Positions 46,351 through 58,400 of a stretch of DNA of 64,000 bases are shown one piece after another (position 1 is the first letter of the stretch; the number at the start of each line of letters is the position of its first letter). The stretch is from contig OZ038468.1 of NCBI GenBank assembly GCA_964036295.1, positions 3,344,501 to 3,408,500 on the forward strand, given 5' to 3'. The notes beneath the pieces were generated by a model that made no database searches, was not told the DNA's origin, and was given only the letters and a program-made list of their open reading frames with translations. This DNA is from Plumapathes pennacea (lineage: Eukaryota > Cnidaria > Anthozoa > Antipatharia > Myriopathidae). The position numbers and the translations under genes were made by a program.

Positions 46351-46772
46351 AATACGGGTAGACTCCAATAATGGCTTTTAGTATGAATGTACAGCTAGAT
46401 CCATCATTATTAGTATTGCTTTATTCACCGCCAAACTGAAAAAATTCCTTCTATTGTGAACATTTAAGATACCTTTCTTCCTCGTTTGCTGTTTTTGTTG
46501 TTGCATGCCTTTCATTTTTGTTTTGTGTGTGTTTTGTGCCTTGCAGAACATGAAATTTACTAGTGGCAAGGGAACCCAAAAGAAACCACGGGGCTTTTAA
46601 TTAATGGGTTCCCTCAATACTATTATTAAGTTTCTAAATAATATGTGAAGGCAGGACTGAACATTTGATTACTATAATTAGAGTTATAATATATAATAAT
46701 GTGTAAAATTGTAAGGTGTTTGTGGCGAATAAATCAATAAATCAATAAAATCAAATCAATAAATTAATTAAT

Positions 46773-48110
46773 TATTTGTGGTAATCAGTGGCATAATGGT
46801 CTTTCAGAATACTTTCTTGTAGATGATAGAACCAGTTTTCCCAAAAGACATAAAATTAAATTAAACTATAAAAATAGCAGGAAATCCAACCTACATACAT
46901 GTAACAGTAGTATTGCACTTGTGTCCTTGCAGGAACTACAATACTCAATCCATGACATCCAGGTAGTTGTACAACTTGTCCCTATCGACAATCTAACAGC
47001 TTATTCCAGTCACTTCAATTCTGTTTCTGTGAGGAAGAGAAAGCATTTTGTCAGCCAAGGGGAGACCCTTACCTAAAAAATGCTGATTCAGAAGTAATAT
47101 TGACATATATTTCATGTTCATTTTATAGAAATTGGAAAATGGTGAGGTAAAGATTTTCCCAATAATGGTTTTTAGTATGAATGGTTACTGATTTGTGGTA
47201 ATCAGTGGCATTAATGGTCTTTCAGAATACTTTTTTGTAGATGATAGAACCAGTTTTCCCAGACTGAGACATAAAATTAAATTAAACTATAAAAATAGCA
47301 GTAAATCCAGCCTACATACATGTAACAGTAAGATTGCACTTGTGTCCTTGCAGGAACTACGATACTCATTCCATGACATCCAGATAGTTGTACAACTTGT
47401 CCCTATCGACAGTCTAACAGCTTATTCCAGTCACTTCAATTCTGTTTCTGTAAGGAAGAGAAAGTATTTTGTCAGCTAACAAGCCAATATTTTTACTGGG
47501 TTGAATGTTGCTGTCTTGTTAGAGATAAAACCTAAACACAACACAAGGGAGGTAGATTTAACCCATTTACTCCCAAGAGTGATCAACTTCAATTTTCTCC
47601 TTCAGTAAGATTCCTACCAGAATCATATCATACAGAAAGGAGAACCTGGCTTTTGATGACTTGCTCCGCTGAAAGTTGATTGAAAGATCAATTCTCACTA
47701 CATCACTCATACAATTTCTTCTTAAAAGGTTGGGAGAATCTGCATTTTGATTTTGGGAGAGAACAGAGGAAGAGACAGGAAGAGACAGGAAGGCAACAAG
47801 AACTCACCACACTGAAGTTGTCTTTTAAGCTTGACTCATGTGCATTATCGCTCAGTTGCTGCAGTCTATTCTGCACTTTAGTGCGCTCGGGCCATAAGGC
47901 GACGAAAAAGAAAAATAAAAAAAAAAGAGGATCCATAACTTACGGTACGAACCAAGCAAACAAGGTCAATTAATCACAGTGGTAACAAGTACAACTTGAG
48001 TATCAGGCACAACGGGGAGGAGGGAAGGGGGAGGAAAGAAAACTCCCTTCCCTTGATCCTGACACTCATGTTATAGCATGCACAGCCCAAAACCCTCACC
48101 AAACAGTTGA
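46773..48110 (+). repeat. Duplicated upstream block, third copy, with an internal 270-bp direct repeat
   Basis: Related to 9270-10110 and 30850-31050. Within it, 46773-47056 and 47187-47480 are direct repeats (shared TTTGTGGTAATCAGTGGCAT, CTAACAGCTTATTCCAGTCA). No gene was recognised; open frames are short and overlapping. Confidence 0.65.
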
Positions 48111-48154
48111 TCACATGACACAATACACGTATTGTACTGTAGGTACAGTACCGC

Positions 48155-48404
48155 AGACTCGCGATGCTGATTGGTTGGGGAGCTATTCAGTGACGTCACT
48201 TTCTGCCATTAATGCTGCCAGGCCCTGCCACGAGTACAAATATGAATGATATATAAAAATCAATAAAACAATATGCACTAAAATTGCACAACTGCATAAC
48301 TAAGCAATGTACAGAACGTATCATTTCTAAAGTGTTCAGTCCATTTGTGATTGATCCTAGCACTGGTGCGGTTACAGCGGTTAGATCATGCATAACAAAT
48401 ACAA

Positions 48405-48435
<31 letters not shown>

Positions 48436-48520
48436 CAATAATCATAATAATGTAATAAGATAAAAATATATAATATTATAGTACATAATAAAAATAACAA
48501 AATATATAATACGCGGTTAA
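48155..48520 (+). repeat. Intergenic block shared with 31735-32330
   Basis: Contains the GCCAGGCCCTGCCACGAG and CACTGGTGCGGTTACAGCGG words, then an (AAAT)n run near 48403-48432. Confidence 0.65.
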
Positions 48521-48663
48521 TAAGCAAATTTTACAGTGCACGCAAGCAAACAGTTAAAGAGTTATTTTAGCGTTTATTCTAGCGGAGACCTGACGGATGA
48601 TGTTCAGATGATGTTGAACATGTGGCCTTATCTAAAGTATGGTTCTACTTCAGCTGGTAAACA

Positions 48664-49918
48664 TTAAAGAGCCTGTCTCAACCATGATCCTTCGCGCGCT
48701 CTGGCGGCGTTTTCGACTTCACGGAAATTCGGTTTTTCAAGTGTTTGATGACAATCCGATTGAATCCTCTTCCATCAATCAGCCGATCAATGAATAATCA
48801 AGCTAATCTTTCAACTAAATAGTTCTATAATCTTTCTACCCATTTTTTGGATTCGTTTTGTGTTTTGTACCGAGGTTTTTTCAGTATGTATAATGCCGTT
48901 CACCGATCAACCGGCGGCCAAACAGCCGCGGAGAGGCAAGAGGCGAAAACATACACCAAAGGGAAGGAAGAAAGCCACGGGATGGAAAGAACAAACTCAC
49001 AGGAGGTTCGCTGGACTCTTATTCCATCAATTAAGCGCCATCTCGGATGTTGAAGCTAGCGACCAGGTGCTGCTGTCGTGACTGCATGCTTAATACATAT
49101 ATAGCGGCCTTCAAAGGTCAGAGTGGATTTGTGTCTAGTTTCTTGACTCAGCGTGTGGAAATATAAGTGCTTCTAGTTATTTTCATTATTTCCGTGGTTG
49201 TTTTCGCTGTTTGTGATGAACCTCGAAATACGTCTGCCAGAAGAACCGCCTCAACGCAAAAATTATGTCATTTACCGACAGGACACAAGACTGACAGAGA
49301 CACACAGGAAAACCTTTCGGATGAGCCTCCAGTAAGGTTCAGAAATGGAAATTCATCTTGCAAATCAACCGAGGTTATGGATGTGATTTCCAAAGTACTT
49401 TTTGTCGTCCGATCTTCGATATAGAATTTCGGTTGGAAATGCGCTAATTAGACATTCAGAATCAAAGGCACATCTTTTAGGCTCAGCTCAGTCAAAGTCA
49501 ACACAGAAAAATTACCTGAAATTCAGGTCCAGTGGTTCAAGATTTATCTTTCAAATTAACCGAGGTTTTAAATGTCATTTTGAAAGCTGTTTTCACGTGT
49601 TTAGACATAAAATTGCCATTTGAAATGCGCTAATCAAATATTCATAATCGCGCGTGTGAAAATGTCTAGACCACAACTTTTGATAACAATATTAGACGCG
49701 AGCAGTTAGTTGCAGGAAATACAGTGTCTTCGCTGTGCAATGCTTCAGACTCGACGATTGACCACAGATAAAACGACGATTGCTATTACTTTCTTCAGGG
49801 AAATCGTCCGCTTTTACTAAAAAGTGCAATGAAGCTGTACAAAGAGTGTTGACGTCACACGCCAAATGTAAACAATAATATACACGCGCGAAGGATCATG
49901 GTTGAGAAGGCTCTTTAA
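48664..49918. mobile_element. 1.25-kb DNA element with 30-base inverted ends and TTAA borders
   Basis: The left end AGAGCCTGTCTCAACCATGA (continuing with TCCTTCGCGCG) is mirrored by the right end CGCGCGAAGGATCATGGTTG (continuing with AGAAGGCTCT), and TTAA stands at both borders (48664-48667 and 49915-49918), the target typical of piggyBac-type elements. It has no recognisable transposase. A basic frame of about 60 codons near 48890-49080 (RGKRRKHTPKGRKK) is unassigned. Confidence 0.75.
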
Positions 49919-49945
49919 CAATATTGATAGAGATTATAATGGATC

Positions 49946-49949
<4 letters not shown>

Positions 49950-49978
<29 letters not shown>
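49950..49978 (+). repeat. Poly-A run of about 29
   Basis: It directly precedes the minus-strand LINE fragment and may be unrelated slippage sequence. Confidence 0.85.
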
Positions 49979-49980
<2 letters not shown>

Positions 49981-50230
49981 GTTCTGAGTTCCAGTTAAGC
50001 TGGTGGAGAGTATCTGAGTGACGCTACTGATACGACGGTAGGCACTGATTACAAGTCTTGCAGCTCGCCTTTGTACTGATTCTACTGTAGCTATGTCTTT
50101 TGCAAGGTTTGGTGACCAGGTGGAAGCCATATATCAGCAAAGGGCAAACGAGCGATGTGTAAGTACGTGCCTTCACCTGAAGACTGCAAGAGGTTGCGTT
50201 GCAGAATGCCAAGGATTCGTACTAGGACAG
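49979..50230 (-). pseudogene. LINE reverse-transcriptase C-terminal fragment in front of copy C
   Basis: The minus strand reads KARTYTSLVCPLLIYG in one frame, then WSPNLAKDIATVESVQRRA and ARLVISAYRRISSVTQIL in another, both typical of the segment after the LINE polymerase domain. It is more complete than the copy at 33090-33250 but frameshifted. Confidence 0.7.
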
Positions 50231-50572
50231 ATAATAGAACGTTTCTTGTGATGTTTCAGCCAGTTTTTCTAAACCAAAGTCGAGTACAGTTTGATTTTGG
50301 TTTCCGAGCTATTTTCTAAATTGAACTGAGCAATATTGTAACGTGACAGGACGAACTTCAGCTTGCGGTAACACGCTTGAAACAATATGGCGCATTTCTA
50401 AACCCGCTGATCAGAGTCGACGAACGACACTTCAGTGAATCCGGCCCAGTTTCGCATGATCATACCATTTAACATTAATTACCATCTTCATTCTATTTTC
50501 GCTGTACTGTTCGCGTTTTGTGACCGTCCGTGGGGTGAGAGCACTAGCCTTCAAGAAGACTGCTGTTGGTAA

Positions 50573-50691
50573 TTAACATTTCAACAACTTGAGCGGTAGT
50601 CAACTTCAGAGTCAAAAAGTGTCGTCTTCAGTATATGATCTTTCCGTATCCATGCACGGCTGTAACAAAAGAGCACATGGTCTATTGTTGG
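50573..50691 (+). promoter_or_regulatory. Distal 5' flank of MFSD12-like copy C, detached
   Basis: It is near-identical to 33662-33780 ahead of copy B (CAACTTGAGCGGTAGTCAAC and TATCCATGCACGGCTGTAAC). In copy C it is separated from the proximal flank (52262-52439) by 1.57 kb of unrelated sequence. Confidence 0.5.
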
Positions 50692-52264
50692 TCAAAAAGT
50701 GTCGTATTGCAGCCTAGTATTTTACTTAGCGTTTGGATGCAGTCCTACGGCATCGATCTTCGGAAATCTATCGAGGTAAGTCAATTCCTTCCACCTAATT
50801 TTTCCCTCCCCTCCTTGTGTCGAAATCTTGACCATCTTCCCCGCCTTCTCCCTTCACCCTCAACTCGGCCAGGGCCAAAAGTTTGTAACCGTTGATCGTG
50901 TAGGGCATGGATGGCGCGCGCCTACCATTTCGAAACACGTACTATTGAAGGAACTTTCACTTTCATAGAGCAACCGCGTTACTATGCCCCTGATGAGAAT
51001 AGCGCGGTTACTTCGACGGACAAACCTTAAATGATGGTCATTAGTTCGACACACCTTTTAGAGCGCTCTTTCCTACATCACCCGTTTCACTTCCACTTTT
51101 ATTTATTACTGTTATTGTGTTAGCGTCTTCACTAATCCCTTCGTTTTTCAGTTCTCTGTTTATTGTATTCTCAGTTTTATTCGCTCTTCGCTCCCGTCCC
51201 CTTTGTTGCCCAACACACGTGTTAACTACCGACCCCAACTACATGTCTCCCTACAGAAAATGTTCCCTACATAAATACAAGCCCTGACACGGACCCCATT
51301 TTAGCGCTGCAGCATATAATCACGTACTAACGCACATCATTTTAATTTATACTTCACTTCGCCACTCGATCACTCCCTTAACCTCATATAACTCATCCAC
51401 CATTAATCTTTAATAAAATAGCACAGGGGTCAAAATACCCGTGACACAATTCAAACTAAGTGTCGTATCAAGATGGACGGCACTACAGCCCCGGAAAAGA
51501 AAAACATGTAAGTGAATCATGCCAAATACAATAAATCTTTCCTGTACGTTGTGCCTTTTGGAACCCCTTTCGACTTGCTCTGCCGCCGCCGATGATTTTT
51601 ACCCTTGTTCGTCAAAAGCGCGTGTTTACATTTCACATGCCGCAATATAAATGTACAAATGAGCGAACGTACACGCAATACTACAGTGACCGGGTTATTT
51701 TAATTCTATGTGAACTGAGTTTTCCTTTTCGCCGGTTTTTCTGTTCATAGGAATACAAATTTTCATTGGACCGAGCAGCATACAGAGTCCTTCAATTCCA
51801 TCACAAACGGATCGTTGTTGACACTGGAAGGTCTCCGGTATTTGTAAGTGACGTGCGAGGAGAGGAATGTGGTGCTTGTGGACACGAAACTCAGCAAAGC
51901 ATTCAGAGTCTTCCACTTGATCAAGATCAAACGCAGGGTACGACTCGTGTGGAAAGTCGAGATTCGTAGACTGGTGTACATCGTACAAATGGACGAACTC
52001 CTCGTCGTCAAATACATCGCCGACGTAGCACCAGAGAAGCAATTCTTAGATCTCTCTGAAATACGTTTCTTGAACTGGATACTTAATAAAAACAATAAAC
52101 TTTTCGGAATTCTTCTCCTCGTCGTTGTGCGAGTCGCGCCGCTTACTTAAGCCCTTTTTTTTTGTCGCGCCAAGAACAAGGTCCTTGTCCCAGGCCTCTT
52201 TAAGGTTATGACGTCAGAACACGTCGTCGTCGTGTCTCGACGTCGTGGTGCTTAAAGTCTCTGT
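50692..52264. mobile_element. 1.57-kb replacement in the 5' flank of copy C
   Basis: About 130 bp present ahead of copy B are missing here and replaced by this segment. It holds a minus-strand HARBI1-like fragment and, at 51290-51450, a stretch shared in reverse orientation with the element near 13350-13510 (shared GCACAGGGGTCAAAATACCC). The borders show no obvious inverted repeat. Confidence 0.6.
51695..52042 (-). pseudogene. HARBI1-like (PIF/Harbinger) N-terminal fragment
   Basis: The minus strand reads DDEEFVHLYDVHQSTNLDFP, then ECFAEFRVHKHHIPLLARHL, QIPETFQC and GIEGLCMLL. This is the pattern ahead of the nuclease domain in HARBI1-like proteins of invertebrates (aEFR, LP.xFxC, G.EgLCmlL). 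The frame is broken by a stop just upstream, and no DDE catalytic part follows, so it is a dead fragment or a lone exon. Confidence 0.6.
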
Positions 52265-52439
52265 TTGGTGATTGCGAGCGAGAAGAACCCTCCCTCGCCA
52301 CCGTTCGCCTTTGCCGCTCTCTGCTGAGCCTTCGCCGCTCTTCATTAGCAAGCGAGGAACTTCTGGGGGTTACTGTTTCTAGAGACTGAAGGTTTCTAGA
52401 TATAGAGACTTCCTGCTCATTTGCACAAATAAGCGGGAA

Positions 52440-55400
52440 ATGGTTCTGGACGTGGAACGTTCGATACCACATGGGGAACAAGCCAAAGTGAAAACCCCCT
52501 TTTGCCAAAAGCTCTGTTGTGGCACTGGCCATGTTCTCAATGATTTATTTCTCCAGATGGCCATTTCATTCAACTTGGTGTACTTCATCAAAGTTGCCGA
52601 GTTAGACGGAAGTCAAGCTGGATTGATTCTGCTCATTGCGCTCGTAGTCAGTGCGATATTTGCTCCAATGGCGGGATACTGCAGTGACATGTTCACAGTT
52701 CCTTTGCTATCTCGTGCAGTTGGCAAAAGAAAGGCCTGGCATCTTATCGGAGTCATTATAATGGCCATCTTTTTCCCGCTGCTCCATACTCGTTGTCTGG
52801 TTTGTACGGACGACTCGTCCTGGACCAAGTTTGCATATTATTTAGTCCTCATGGTTTTAGTCAACGGCGCGTATCCAACTATGAACGTTGGCCATCTCTC
52901 GATCATCTCAATGGTAGCCAAGAATCCAAAAGAATCGGTTGAACTGAACGTGTTGAGGTAGGTTACTTTGCATTGTGTTGTTTATTTGGTTTTACTTTGA
53001 AGAAATTTGGGTAGGGAGGTTTCGCTGACTCTACAAAACCCCGACCCATTCAAGACACAGAGAGATGAAAATTTTGCTACCTGTCTTAGACATGTGGCCC
53101 TGTTCGAAGACTGATCTTTGGCCATGTCAACACCAGTCTGTTCACCGGAAATTATTTGCGCGTAATTCTTTTTTAATATTCCAGTTAGAGATAGCTTAGC
53201 CTCGTTGCACGCGTTTTCACCGGAGCATACAAAGAAGCCGCACGCAAATTATGAAAGATCTTCGGGAGATAACCCGACACTAAAATGTAAACTTGTATAT
53301 TGTGATGTATTTCGAAGCAAAGGCTTAACGCTATCGAGGAAAATGTTACCCTCGCGATGCAACAATTTGAATCCAATGGTCAATTTGTTTCACGTGGCAA
53401 TTAAATGTGGACAGAGATGCATACTGGGAAAAATGAAGCAATTAGTCAAATTGCGCACCCATTGGACATAAATGATCTAAAATAAGTCGCATAGAGGTCT
53501 GCATAGCAAAACCCGAGATGCATGCAGTAAACTTATCTAAAATTTCAACAGCCGATTTATATACAGTAACGTCACAGCTAAAAGAGTTGGAGAAGAACCA
53601 GAATCGCCAAATTACACGTGGTGTACCCAATATAAGCACTTTTATTTTAATAGCACAAATTCGGCATTTTCGAGATCTCATAAATTGATTGTTTGTGACA
53701 AGGCTCTTGTTTCACTTTAGGACGATGTGTACCTATTTGAGTGGAATTTTAGCTTACGCGGTGACATGGATCATGTTAGGAAGGGACAGTCGAGACAAAC
53801 TGTCTCCAGCCTCCTGGAAAGACTTCACGGTTGGTAGATGAGGATAATCTTAATCATACTATAAAGATATCCATGAAATACTAGTGCCAAATTAATTTTA
53901 AGGGGTTCGGACATGAGTTAATTACGCATGCAACTTAAAAAGTTAAGTAAAATAACACGGCGCGCATATTTAATGAGCGTAAACGGCGGATTCAATATTT
54001 GTTTCGTATCTAAACTTTAGAACAGGTTAAAATTCTCCCAAAATCAAAGCAAAAACTGACGGGTTAACTCCAAAGTACACGGACCTTACCTCGCTAGCTT
54101 CTGCGGCGCTCAAATCTAGCCATACTTCGAATGGCTTGTCAACAGTATAAAATCGTATATTTTACCACAACACACTAGTTTCTCGCTCTCTGATTGGTCG
54201 ATTAACCGTGGTAAATAAAAGTCCAGACAACAATGTGACGTCAGCTGACGCCAGCGTGTCACGCTTTGCAACGAAATACAACCGAAACTTTCTTTTATAT
54301 TTCTAAATATTGTGGTAAAAAACAAATTTCCACTGGTTTGCCATGGTGTGGACTCTTATTTACCACGATTTACGTCATCACATGGTCATACATTTTCTTC
54401 TTAAAAGGTTGGGAGAAACTGTATTTTGAGCTTGTGAGTAAAAGGGGTAATTTAGTAATTAGGGACAGATTCCTTGTTGACTAAAATAAACAAGGCTGTG
54501 GCGCAGCATAGGTGATTTAGGTCAAAATGTTGTGGACTCACGAGGCGCTTCGCCGAGATGACGTAAATCGTGGTAAATAAGAGTCCACACCAGTGGCAAA
54601 CCAGTGGAAATTTATTAAATTAACTTAAGGTGGCTCCATAGGGTTTTCAAACGCAATTTCGCGTGGGCACCAAAATCACAATGAAATAAAAACTTGACTT
54701 TCGTAATTCTTTGGAGGAAATCTGAATTTAACAGGAAATTCTAAAAACTCGGAATAAAAACAGTTTAAGTTTGGTGTCTCGAAGAAACCAAACTTGCAAG
54801 CCTTTCAATCAAACTCAGTACATGCCGGCTTTATTTGATCGCCGATCTTTATCCCTTTACCTTCAAATGCATATAACTCTACTGAATTAGTTCAGTTGAA
54901 ACTATTGTTTCTGCACATCCAGTCAGGCCAATAACTAAACAAGCAACACACGATGAACAAGTTCTACAATTCATATTTTATTCTGTTTGACTTTGAAATG
55001 AACAGCCGTCACAAACGCGGCTCGGACGGTCATTTCGGCAATCATCAGTTGCAATGGACAAACCAGTACATTCGGCCGTCACAACACTGGAAATATATTC
55101 TTGGAAGTAAGCAAACTTAGACAGAAATTATTGGCGTTGTTATGAAGCTTTGCAAATCATACTAACCTGCAGAGTTTGAGCCCGTGTCAGTCTGTGGCAT
55201 ATTATCTCAGGTGAGCAGTCGCAAAATCAAATATTCACAAACTGTACTGAATAAGTATGAATGAACTTGATGGGACACAGCTACCACCAAACTTGTGGAA
55301 ATCGCTTTATTTAAGTCTCAATGTATTTAGCACTCAGCCGTGCTAATTGGGAAGACTTGAAATGCAGAAACGAAATATCATAAACAACACAAATTTGTTA

Positions 55401-58400
55401 AGAATCCCAACTGGTCGGAGGCTAACCAGTTGGCTATTTACATAGTGTGGCCGAGGATTTGAACTCAGGGCTACCGTGTTACAAATTGAGCTAGTGGTCA
55501 GAGCGGAACTTGAACCTGGGACCTCCGGATTCAAGTCCGGCGCCCTAACCACTCGGCCACACTGCCTCCTAAGGCTCCGGTCGCATTCGTAACTTTGACG
55601 ACACTTATATCAACATTTGCATCATTTGAAGTGCAAACAGCGCTTGTCACCAGAAATATATGCGAGAAAGTTGTTACCTAACATTGAAGAAGCGGTCGTA
55701 TTGCTCTCGATGCTGAGTTATTTTCGACTAAACTTCCTAGTGCGACCGGGCCCTAAATTTAATAAATTTCCACTGGTTTGCCGTGGTGTGGACTCTTATT
55801 TACCACGATTTACGTCATCACATGGTCAAAATATTGTGGACTCACGAGGCGCTTCGCCGAGTGAGTACGCAACTAATTTTGACCATGTGATGACGTAAAT
55901 CGTGGTAAATAAGAGTCCACACCACGGCAAACCAGTGGAAATTTGTTTTTTACCACAACATTTAGAAACATACAGGAAAGTTTCGTTGTATTTCGCTGCA
56001 AAACGTGACATGCTGGCGTCAGCATCGTTGTTGGACTCTTATTTACCACGGTAAATCGACCAATCAGAGAGCGAGAAACTAGTGTGTTGTGGTAAAAATG
56101 CGTTTCGCGCATGATTGACTGCCGCGTGTTGGGAACCCCTGTGAACAGCAGGCTTCTATATTTTCTTCAAATGATACAGTCAGTAATACAAACAACAGAT
56201 AAGATAACACACACAAGGATATGGCTAGCATAACTTGCCGTCTTCAATGATATCAAAACAAACAGCAGTCCTCATGGGACTTGCATTGCAGCGCCCGTGA
56301 CGAGCAAAACATCTCGGCAATTTCATTTAGAAACAGTGAAATTTGCCTTGGCGACTGCTCAATTTCCACCGACTGAACTTTGCTTTTCCTTCCTGATAAT
56401 GTATCTCAGTCGAAAAGCGACGTGGCGTAATTTGTACTTTGTCATGCTGGAGCTTCGCATCGCCAGAAATTTCGGACATTTTGAGTCCCTGGGTTTCCGG
56501 TCTTTCCCAGCGGCTTGTTGTGTGTGCATGCGCTGTTCAATATTCATGTATCGTACGTAATTCGCCTCAGTGGGGAGGGGGAGGAATGAATTTCTCCGGT
56601 TCGAAAAAGAGGCCAATACTTCCAGTAAGTCTACCGATGGCCAACCCAGCTGAAATACGCTTTCTTTTGTTGCAATTTTCATGCAATTCGGAGCTTACTA
56701 GCCTAAGATATACCAACTAAGATTCAAAGTTCACGGGATGAGCAGGAAAGGGGACGCATGGGTATACATTTTGCGTTGTACCCAGCTTTCTTGTTTTAAA
56801 TGCAGAGGTTTTCAAGTTTTGCGAGCTGATTATACGCATGCGGAGCTCATGACGAAGCTCCTTTAATAAAACTTACAAGTGTGTAATTTACAAGTTATAA
56901 ACGGACTATGATTTGATAATAATCTACCAAACGTTGCACACACAGATCTTAAATGTGTAACTGGAACATTATGTTTACCATTGCTTTGTATTAAATCCCG
57001 CACACAGTGATCACTTTCATTTTTATCCTTCACGTGTGAAGATGTCCCGCGCGATGAAAATATCAGTTTTTAGAATCGGAGACATTGGCAGAAATATCGG
57101 ACAAGATGGCCGCCCCGCATGCGCATTGACGCACACAATCCGTTGGCTCTCTCTCAGATCAATAAAGGAAAATGTATGGGAGAGATCACAAATTGCATAA
57201 CTACTTGTTCCTGACAAAAAACCGGCAAAATGTCCAGCTCGGTAGTTGTAGTTATGACTTAAAGACATCGTTTTAACCGTAGCTCGGTACAGTATTTCGA
57301 GTCCTTCATTCTTCTTTCGAGCGGTAAAACCTACCTTAATTTCACGCCCTGTGAGCACACTGTTTCTTTGTAATTTTCGCAACTAAGCTACATTTCAAGT
57401 ACGTCTTCCGATGACTTGCTTGTGTCGGGTACAGTTTGTCCAGCTCGCGATATCGAGTTGAAGCTTTATAGAGTCCGTAGAGCCCAAAATGACCTTCGTC
57501 TTTTGAGCTTTAATTTCTTCCCTAAGCCAAAATATATTGCCATGTTTCCTTCCTGTAGCCAACTTTTTCGCACAATTTAGCGGTTTATTGAAAAACTAAG
57601 GGAATAACCGTTGACATCGGCGTGCGGGCTAAAATTGTCCAACATTTCACCTGATGAAATCCTGGTATATCGTTTACCATTATTGTGCGAGCTTCTCGAA
57701 GTTTCAAGTATTTCATCAATACCTAATTTTTACAATAGAACATTTACTTACTCGCACTGTGGTCGGTGTTCCTCAATTGATACTTTCTTATTTGGCCATG
57801 GCCATAAATTGGTTCGAGGTCTGTCGAGAAACAAAAAAAATCAGAAACCAACACTGCACCCGCGATACCAGTCCTATAAAGTAGCTGTAAATAAACCCAA
57901 AAAACGACAGCTCCTAGGAACCCCGGAAAGTCAAACAAAGAGATACTCAATAAGATCACTAGGAAATTAAAATGTATTAACTGTTCATACATGATTAAAC
58001 CATTAAACCATTTTCTCAACAGACTGTGAACTGTATACTCGTTGCTGTTGGCTTGATCTTCAGTGTGATTTTCCACATCGGAACCAAAGAACCAAACGAG
58101 AAAACGTCAACGGAAGTTAGCAATGACAAAACAGTTAACGAGAGCAACAAAGCGACCGCACATGGTCCGTCTACATCCGGGACACAAGAGGAGACAAGAG
58201 AATCTTTATTTCCTCAAAATATTGTGAAGGCCGGTCACGTGGTGAAAACTATTGAAAGAATTCCAAAGACTAGAAAAAGCTGGTTGAAGGATCCGGGACT
58301 ATATAGGGTGAGTAGGCATATTTTATCGCAAAAAGCTCTTTGTGAACTACAGTCAACTAGGTCTCTCTAAGCGGACGCCTCTCTAAAACGAACATCATGC

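Larger units (their letters stand above)
53850..56865. other. Copy-C-specific 3-kb segment in intron 2
   Basis: Similarity to intron 2 of A and B stops shortly after exon 2 and resumes near 56870 (ACAAGTGTGTAATTTACAAG). The segment contains MITE copies (54161-54612, 55764-56097) and a SINE (55302-55571). The rest (54620-55300 and 56100-56860) shows no recognised gene; the 87-codon frame at 56297-56560 is unassigned. Confidence 0.6.

Noticed and set aside
52206-52591. Minus-strand frames across the 5' end of the MFSD12-like first exons
   Set aside because: They overlap the conserved plus-strand exon, recur only because the exon is duplicated, and show no domain.
57023-57382. A 119-codon minus-strand frame in intron 2 of copy C
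   Set aside because: It lies in a copy-specific insertion, has no recognisable domain and no conserved counterpart.
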